From the NCBI GenBank assembly GCA_036365455.1, contig JAWQUS010000016.1:17383001-17447000 (forward strand): a DNA stretch of 64,000 nt, in the 5' to 3' direction. The notes beneath the pieces were generated by a model that saw nothing but the letters and a program-made list of their open reading frames with translations, made no database searches and was not told where the DNA came from. Source of the stretch: Macrosoma leucophasiata (lineage: Eukaryota > Arthropoda > Insecta > Lepidoptera > Hedylidae). Both the position numbers and the translations under genes were made by a program. Positions 58,329 to 64,000 of the stretch are shown here, piece by piece; position 1 is the first letter of the stretch, and each line of letters opens with the position of its first letter.

Positions 58329-59577
58329 GGTTGGGGAAAAAGTCTTTTCGCATTATAGTATGTATGAACTTGTAATAAAATCTCTTTGGCAGTAGTATTT
58401 GTATCTGGCTGGTTTTGGTATCATTGAAAGTTAAAATTTTAAAGAACATAATTCCAAATTCAAATAAGCCAAATGTGTGATTTTTATTTGTTTTTCGTAC
58501 TGTCAAGATGAGTGAATCTAATGAAGAAATTCGATACATTTTAAAATTTTACTACAAAAAAGGAAAAATGCAACACAAGCCGCGAAAAAAATTTGCGATG
58601 TTTATGGACCTAGTGCAGTGTCTGTGAGAGTAGCACAAATTTGGTTGAAGCGTGTTCAATCCGGAAATTTTGATGTCAAAGATGGACCTCGCTCTGGTCG
58701 GTCTTATTACGGATAAAATGGATGCCATTGTTGAAAAAGTGGAGCAAGATCGACATATCAGTAGTTACGACGTAGCTGAAGAACTGAGAATTGATCACAA
58801 AACAGATTTGGCGCATTTGAAAAAAGCTGGGTACAAAAAAAAGCTCGATAATTGGGTACCTCACGAGCTCACTGAAAGAAACCTAATGAACCGTGTACTC
58901 ATTTGTGATTCTTTATTACGACGTGATGAAACCGAATCATTTTTGAAGAAGCTGATTACTGGTGATGAAAAGTGGATCACGTACGACAAGAACGTGCGAA
59001 AAAGGTCATGGTCAAAGGCCGGTCAGGCTTCACAGACTGTGGCGAAACCCGGGTTAACTCGCAATAAGGTGATGTTGTGTGTGTGGTGGGATTGGAAGGG
59101 CATTATTCATTATGAGCTATTACCACCAGGCAGGACTATCGATTCTGAACTCTACTGCGAACAACTGATGAGATTAAAGCAAGAAGTTGAGAGAAAGCGG
59201 CCGGAATTGATCAACAGAAGGGGTGTGGTGTTTCATTATGATAACGCTAGACCTCACACATCTATAGCCACTCAGCAAAAATTAAGAGAGTTTGGCTGGG
59301 AGGTGTTAATGCATCCGCCGTATAGTCCTGACCTCGCACCTTCAGATTTCCACCTGTTTCGGTCTCTTCAGAATTCTTTATGCAATGTTAGGTTAACATC
59401 ACGAGAGGACTGCCAAATCCACTTGTCGCGGTATTTTGATGAGAAGTCCCAAAATTTTTATAGCAATGGGATCATGTCCCTAACTGGTACATACATACTT
59501 TAGTTAAATTTAAATAAACTATATTAAAAAATGTTTTGAATTATCTTAAAAAATGCGAAAAAACTTTTTCCCCAACC
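58329..59577 (+). mobile_element. mariner transposon, copy 2
   Basis: 1,249 bp, with the same terminal repeats and about 96% identity by eye to copy 1. The left TA is present; the right side reads TT/TA. Same strand as copy 1. Confidence 0.93.
58508..59503 (+). pseudogene. mariner transposase, copy 2 (two frameshifts and a C-terminal deletion)
   Basis: The normal start (58508) is read for about 20 codons, then a missing A in the Lys/Asn run shifts the frame. An extra base near 58700 (in the Ser-Gly-Arg region) shifts it again. From there the transposase is open and keeps the D,D34D motifs TGDEKW, HYDNARP and YSPDLAP. Near the end about 30 bases present in copy 1 are missing, which removes the Trp-Gln-Lys-Val-Ile-Glu segment. 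The lesions differ from those in copy 1. Inactive by sequence. Confidence 0.88.
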
Positions 59578-60187
59578 TTATACTTCCACTAGGGGGCGCT
59601 GGGGTCATTACGTTCCGACGCCAGTAGATCACCTTCAATACCATATTTACTACAGGTTTTCCTTCAGTCGTAAGGTAGTAATGGGTTAGGATCCCACTGC
59701 AGAATCATCTCGTTTATCCAGATATGCTGCAAACCTAACTTTTATGCATATTTATAATTTAGATAAAACATATCCACTAGGTTGCCTATAAAAATTTGGC
59801 CGCAATTATTTTAAATTAAATTATTTTATGTTTCACAGCCAGCAACTCTTATTTGCGGCCGCAAATAAGGGCCGATTTCATTTGGCTCCCGTACTCGTAT
59901 ATCATAATAATGAGAAAAAAATAGCTTTAATTTGATATATAAATAAAACATGTACCTACGTCATGGACGTAAAAAGTTATCGGGGCGGAACCGGGAACAA
60001 ATATATGTAGGGGCGGCCAAGTGCGCAACGGCAGCCTTGATATTTCAGTCTTTATATATATTGCCGTGAAGGAAACTATATTTTATTGAAAAAAATAAAT
60101 AAACAAAATTTCTTTCCCAAAAATCACTCACAAAATTTGTTCTTGAGCCTGAAATAGGCATAGTAGGAACCGCAGTGCAATAAATTA
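59578..60187. other. Non-coding stretch with a NotI-centred palindrome
   Basis: CTTATTTGCGGCCGCAAATAAG at 59848-59869 is a perfect 22-bp palindrome. The 59590-59625 segment is a short match to 31985-32035. No gene. Confidence 0.5.
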
Positions 60188-60333
60188 TCCCCTTATTCAT
60201 AATCGTATTTTAGCTAAAGTGTTGCTAATCTCTCCTTTGTCTTTTTCTATCCTGCACATTTGACAATGCAACTGACAAAGACAAAGCATTCTATAGCTAA
60301 AACGTATCTAATGTACGTTTATGAATAAGGGGG
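60188..60333. mobile_element. TA-flanked palindromic MITE
   Basis: Inverted ends CCCCTTATTCATAA and TTATGAATAAGGGG, with further pairing inside (AGCTAAA and CTTTGTCTTT words), bordered by TA at 60186-60187 and 60334-60335. Confidence 0.7.
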
Positions 60334-60775
60334 TATGACTTTAATCAATGTTCTCACAAGCTTAAAACCCTGTCGCCGGTAGAAAATCAATATTGTCGCA
60401 AAGTACAAAATACGACTAGTTTATAAATTACTTTCAAAAGAAAAGACATTAATAACCAACTAATTACAGGTTATGCAAATTAAGGTATTCATACCCAAAT
60501 GATTCAATTCGACGGCCAAGTTTTCATTTAGTCGGTTTATCAAACATTAATCTTTTACTAAGTCGGAGGGCGCTTAATGTACCTCTAAGTATATCCACGG
60601 TATTGTAATACGATTGTCATTAACATTAATTGTACCTAAGTTAAGGTAAATGATCCACTAAATTTTCTTACTGGTAATCAAACGTACTTATTCCCCGAAA
60701 AACGCAAGTAGGCAAGGGGTAAATGCATGCATTCACGTAAACCTAAAAACATGCATCCATGATTGTTCAAGTAGG
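60334..60775. other. Non-coding, nothing recognised
   Basis: No supported frame or recurrent repeat. Confidence 0.4.
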
Positions 60776-60987
60776 TTTTTTTTTTTTAAATGGAAGTGGC
60801 AAACAAACTTGCAGTTCACGTTGATGTTAAGTGATGACTGCAGCCTATAGACACCCACACGAACACACTACATAACCACCTGACCGGAACACGATAGTGC
60901 CGAACACTACCATTTAGCGGCAAGTAAATTAGGTAATGCGGCGGTACCTACGCCCGCGAGCTCCGTCACTGGAGCTCTACCACCAGG
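60776..60987 (-). repeat. Family R copy with an internal deletion
   Basis: Head and tail are intact, but about 80 bases of the middle are missing between ACACCCACACGAAC and CATAACCACCTGACC. Confidence 0.8.
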
Positions 60988-61209
60988 TTCTGTCCCGTGT
61001 AATAGATAGCTTAGCGTACCTATTAACATCTCCGAGTACATCTCCAAACTCAGAGGCTTGTACCTACTGAAAAATTGGAAATACCAAAGACAATAGTGGC
61101 CTGTTCCCTACCTTAAACTACGGAGACCGTTAGAAATCTAATTACTTAGTAGATAATAAATATTTCAACAAATATTTCGATATTGATGGTAATCAGGCAT
61201 GGAAGATCT

Positions 61210-61460
61210 ACTGGTGGTAGAACTCCAGTGATGGAGCTCGCGGGCGTAGGCACCACCGCATTGCCTTATTTACTTGCCGCTAAATTGTAGTGTTCAGCAC
61301 TATCGTGTTCCGGTCAGGGGGTAATGTACGGCCCTGTAATTTCCGGCACAGAAGCATAACACCTTAGGCCTCAGGAGTGGTATCGTATCTGCATATTGAC
61401 CTTGGTCTTCATGTAAGTGTCTATAGGCTGCAGTCATCACTTAACATCAATGTGAACTAC
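61210..61460 (+). repeat. Family R copy, 3' end replaced
   Basis: Begins ACTGGTGGTAGAACTCC and stops at ATGTGAACTAC without the A-tail. ATGGAAGA occurs on both sides and could be a duplication. Confidence 0.75.
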
Positions 61461-61880
61461 AAGTGGAGAAAATGGAAGAGTGGAAGTGTTTCACAGTTAC
61501 ATTTATTTTAGTCCAAGAAGTATAAACTGTAGAACAGACTACCCTCTGTAGTATTTCTTCGGCATCACATTATAGGGTCGTTCAAAGCTGGCGTCAAGTG
61601 TTCTTCAAGGATACCAGCACGTTACCGAATCGTTGCAAATTTCCATAGACCATTTATCATCAGCAAAGGAAAGAAAGAAAGACAGAAAAATATTTATTTA
61701 TTCGGCATACACACAACAACTAAACCATAATGAAAATTGAAAACAAGTAAGAGAATTGTAACATGTTTGGTTATGGGTAGCCAAAAAAACGGCACTTACC
61801 TCAGCTGATTGCCGCAACAGTGGCTGCAGCGCTGATATACTGGTGGGTCCTAGATGGCCCATCTGATTGTCCGTCTACCG
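61461..61880. other. Non-coding with a family Q fragment
   Basis: A decayed family Q piece lies at about 61560-61670 (TTCAAAGCTGGCGTCAAG to ACCATTTATCATCAG). Nothing else. Confidence 0.4.
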
Positions 61881-61891
61881 TCCTATATCTT

Positions 61892-62316
61892 CATCATCAT
61901 CATCATTTCAGCCAAAATACGTCCACTGCTGAACAAAGGCCTCCCCCAAAGAATGCCACAACGAACGGTCCTGGGCCGCCCTCATCCAGCGATTGATGAC
62001 TTATGGGACAGAAACGTGGTCGCTCACTATGGGCCTCATAAGAAGGCTCAAGGTCACTCAGAGAGCAATGGAGAGAGCTATGCTTGGAGTTTCTCTGCGA
62101 GACCGAATCAGAAATGAGGAGATCCGCATATCCGCATGAGAACCAAAGTTACCGGCATAGCTCACCGAATAGCGAGACTCAAGTGGCAGTGGGCAGGGCA
62201 CATAGCTCGACGAACTGACGGCCGTTGGGGCAGAGCAGTTCTCGAGTGGCGACCGCGTACCGGAAAGCGAAGCGTAGGCAGGCCTCCCACAAGATGGACC
62301 GACGACCTGGTGAAGG
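61892..62316 (-). mobile_element. RTE-type LINE insertion with 5' inversion (twin priming)
   Basis: The left part (61892-61998) is the minus-sense 3' end: it encodes Arg-Trp-Met...Gln-Gln-Trp-Thr-Tyr-Phe-Gly, stop, and an ATGATGATGATGA tail. The right part (about 61999-62316) is the adjoining upstream segment in plus sense, encoding LKWQWAGHIARRTDGRWG and ending at Asp-Asp-Leu-Val-Lys-Val, exactly where the left part begins in an intact copy. TCCTATATCTT flanks the whole at 61881-61891 and 62317-62327. Confidence 0.88.
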
Positions 62317-62327
62317 TCCTATATCTT

Positions 62328-62766
62328 ACCATATCACTATTTTTTTTGTGCTAGAACCGACTTTCGTAGCGCGGTAGCGTCAATGATATTTTATGAGTAC
62401 GTTATATTCATACAATTCTTGAAAAATATTGACCTGTTATCATATTTCTTTCACGTATTATTTCATCCAATGATCTCATATGGGGTGTATTTAGATTTCG
62501 TTGCCCGAAACCTATAAATTCATCAATATATCATAATAGTTTGATTGAAGCGCGTCGGTATACGACGTTGTAATAGGTAGACACATAAGGGCAATTCCAT
62601 AACACGCTAATGATCGTACAGTGATACAAATCGTGGGGCCACGCGTCGTAGGGTAATCACTTAATTATTGGGCGACACCTTAAACGTTTCGCCTTAGGGT
62701 TGAAATACTTTTATTGTCTTATAAGTATTTTAAAAAAGCGAAAATCCTAATTTTTTGGATATTATT
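62328..62766. other. Non-coding, nothing recognised
   Basis: No supported frame or recurrent repeat. Confidence 0.4.
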
Positions 62767-62767
62767 T

Positions 62768-62850
62768 AGAGTCTCGGTGTAGGGACTCGAGGGCGTAGGC
62801 ACAACCGCATTACCTAATCTTTTAGCACTAATGTGTTCCAGTTAGATAGA
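62768..62850 (+). repeat. Family R variant head fragment
   Basis: CGGTGTAGGGACTCGAGGGCGTAGGC, the same variant head as at 34845. Followed by a (TA)n run at 62856-62882. Confidence 0.6.
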
Positions 62851-62880
62851 AGTATGTATATATATATATATATTTATATA

Positions 62881-63115
62881 TGTTATGAAGTGGCAAACAG
62901 GCATACAGTTTACATTGATGGTAAGTAATACTGTAGCCTATAAAAATCCACATGAGACTGGAGGTTTCATGGTAGATGCGTTGCCGGTCTAAGGTATTAT
63001 GCATCTGTGCCGGATATTACAGAGCCATACATTACCACCTGACCGGAACACGATAGTGCTGAACAATACCATTTAAGGGCAAGTAGATTAGGTAATGCGG
63101 TGGTGCCTGGTGGTG
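62881..63115 (-). repeat. Family R copy, diverged
   Basis: From GTTATGAAGTGGCAAACAGG to GGTGGTGCCTGGTGG; the head hairpin is lost. Confidence 0.7.
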
Positions 63116-63383
63116 AAACAAATAAGTAATATTTGTCAAAGTTGGAATGGACTCTAATGATTTTGAAGGGAGCTTGAACCCCTTAGCGTCCTTCTGACCT
63201 CACATATGGTTAAAATCTGCCGCTACAAAGCAGAGATCAGTGCTAAATTATGTAATTGGTCATAATTGGTGTTAATGATCTCGTATTTTCTTTGCAAAAA
63301 AAAAAAATAATTCGTGTGGCACTCGGGGACTGCCGCGGTAAAGCTATTGCATTTACATAATTATCTAAAATTATGCAAAACAG

Positions 63384-63738
63384 CGGTCAATGGAAAGGGC
63401 TATGCTCGGCGTTTCCCTGCTGGATCGAATCAGAAATGAGGAAATCCGTAGGCGAACGAAAGTCGCTGACATAGCCAAGCAGATTTCCAAGCTGAAGTGG
63501 CAATGGGCAGGGCACATAGCTCGGAGAACCGATAGCCGCTGGGGCAGAAAGGTTCTCGAGTGGAGACCACGTATCGGCAAACGCAGCGTGGGACGTCCAC
63601 TTGCAAGATGGACCGACGACCTGATCAAGGCTGCAGGTACCCGCTGGATGCACGTCGCTTCCGATCGGTCGGCATGGAGGTCATTGCGGGAGGCCTATGT
63701 TCAGCAGTGGACGTCCTATGGCTGATATGATGATGATA
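63384..63738 (+). mobile_element. 5'-truncated RTE-type LINE with 11-bp duplication
   Basis: Encodes the last 110 or so residues of an RTE-like endonuclease/reverse-transcriptase polyprotein (motifs MERAMLGVSL, KWQWAGHIARRTDSRWG, RSVGRPLARWTDDL, VQQWTSYG, stop), then an ATGATGATGATA tail. ATGCAAAACAG flanks it at 63373-63383 and 63739-63749. The frame is open, so the insertion is young. Confidence 0.9.
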
Positions 63739-63861
63739 ATGCAAAACAGAATAAAATGCAAATAAAAGAAAAAGAAATAGAAATATGAAACAACAATTTT
63801 CTATAAATATTTACCACTTTTTAAATATTGAATGGAAAAGCAAACAATAAAAAAAATGAAC

Positions 63862-63866
63862 AAAAA
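63862..63866 (-). terminator. Pol III T5 terminator of tRNA-Leu
   Basis: TTTTT on the minus strand 6 bases after the tRNA 3' end, with a T8 run a little further (63849-63856). Confidence 0.7.
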
Positions 63867-63872
63867 CAATCT

Positions 63873-63953
63873 TGGCAGCGGTGGGATTCGAACCCACGCC
63901 TCCGAAGAGACTGGTGCCTTAAACCAGCGCCTAGACCGCTCGGCCACGCTACC
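63873..63953 (-). tRNA. tRNA-Leu (anticodon AAG)
   Basis: 81 bases. The acceptor stem GGTAGCG pairs with CGCTGCC (one G-U) plus discriminator A. Box A is TGGCCGAGCGG, and the anticodon loop TTAAGGC sits on a CTGGT/ACCAG stem. The long class II variable arm is TCTCTTCGGAGG, and box B is GGTTCGAATCCC. No intron. All features match eukaryotic tRNA-Leu(AAG). It reads CTT/CTC leucine codons and is transcribed by RNA polymerase III from internal promoters. Confidence 0.96.
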
Positions 63954-64000
63954 CACGAGGTCGGACGGCGAAATTATACATGACTTTCTCTAAATGAGTT

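Noticed and set aside
61854..62354. Two plus-strand frames of 87 and 72 codons as a possible small gene
   Set aside because: The first crosses the inversion junction of a LINE and the second is LINE coding sequence.

Overview
This window looks like nuclear DNA of a moth or butterfly (Lepidoptera). The sequence is AT-rich and intron-bearing. It is packed with lepidopteran-type retroposon debris: 3' ends of RTE-like LINEs, a head-to-tail SINE-like family with A-rich tails, tRNA-derived SINE fragments, palindromic MITEs and two mariner copies. It also holds one animal homeobox gene and a eukaryotic tRNA-Leu. Nothing points to a prokaryote, and I see no CRISPR array or operon. The organism call is inference from repeat style and gene structure.

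Layout. About 1-6125: an LTR retrotransposon of the Ty3/gypsy, errantivirus-like type on the minus strand. Its gag and pol frames are open. A -1 frameshift heptamer joins them, and it has a tRNA-Ser primer-binding site, a leader splice donor and only a short env-like remnant. Its 3' LTR is not in the window. About 6.9-32 kb: a gene desert filled with interspersed repeats.

From 32.5 to 49.9 kb, plus strand: homeodomain and C-terminal exons of an unc-4 (Uncx-type) transcription-factor gene. One intron splits the homeodomain at codon 46/47 and is about 15.9 kb long. A short second intron follows. The last exon ends in an eh1-like Groucho-binding motif. The N-terminal exon(s) were not found, so the upstream intron may span much of the left half of the window. 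The large intron holds a mariner at 41.7 kb, a foldback retroposon at 39.9-40.8 kb, several MITEs and low-repeat, GC-richer islands that could be enhancers.

From 50 to 64 kb: 3' flank, then another dense repeat field. It contains a second mariner (58.3 kb), RTE LINE tails (one with a 5' inversion and target-site duplications), nested SINE-like copies and a tRNA-Leu(AAG) on the minus strand at 63.9 kb.

The window is best read as one developmental gene in a repeat-rich locus. The most unusual objects are composite foldback insertions and nested transposons whose order can be read from target-site duplications. I did not find a clearly new protein-coding system.
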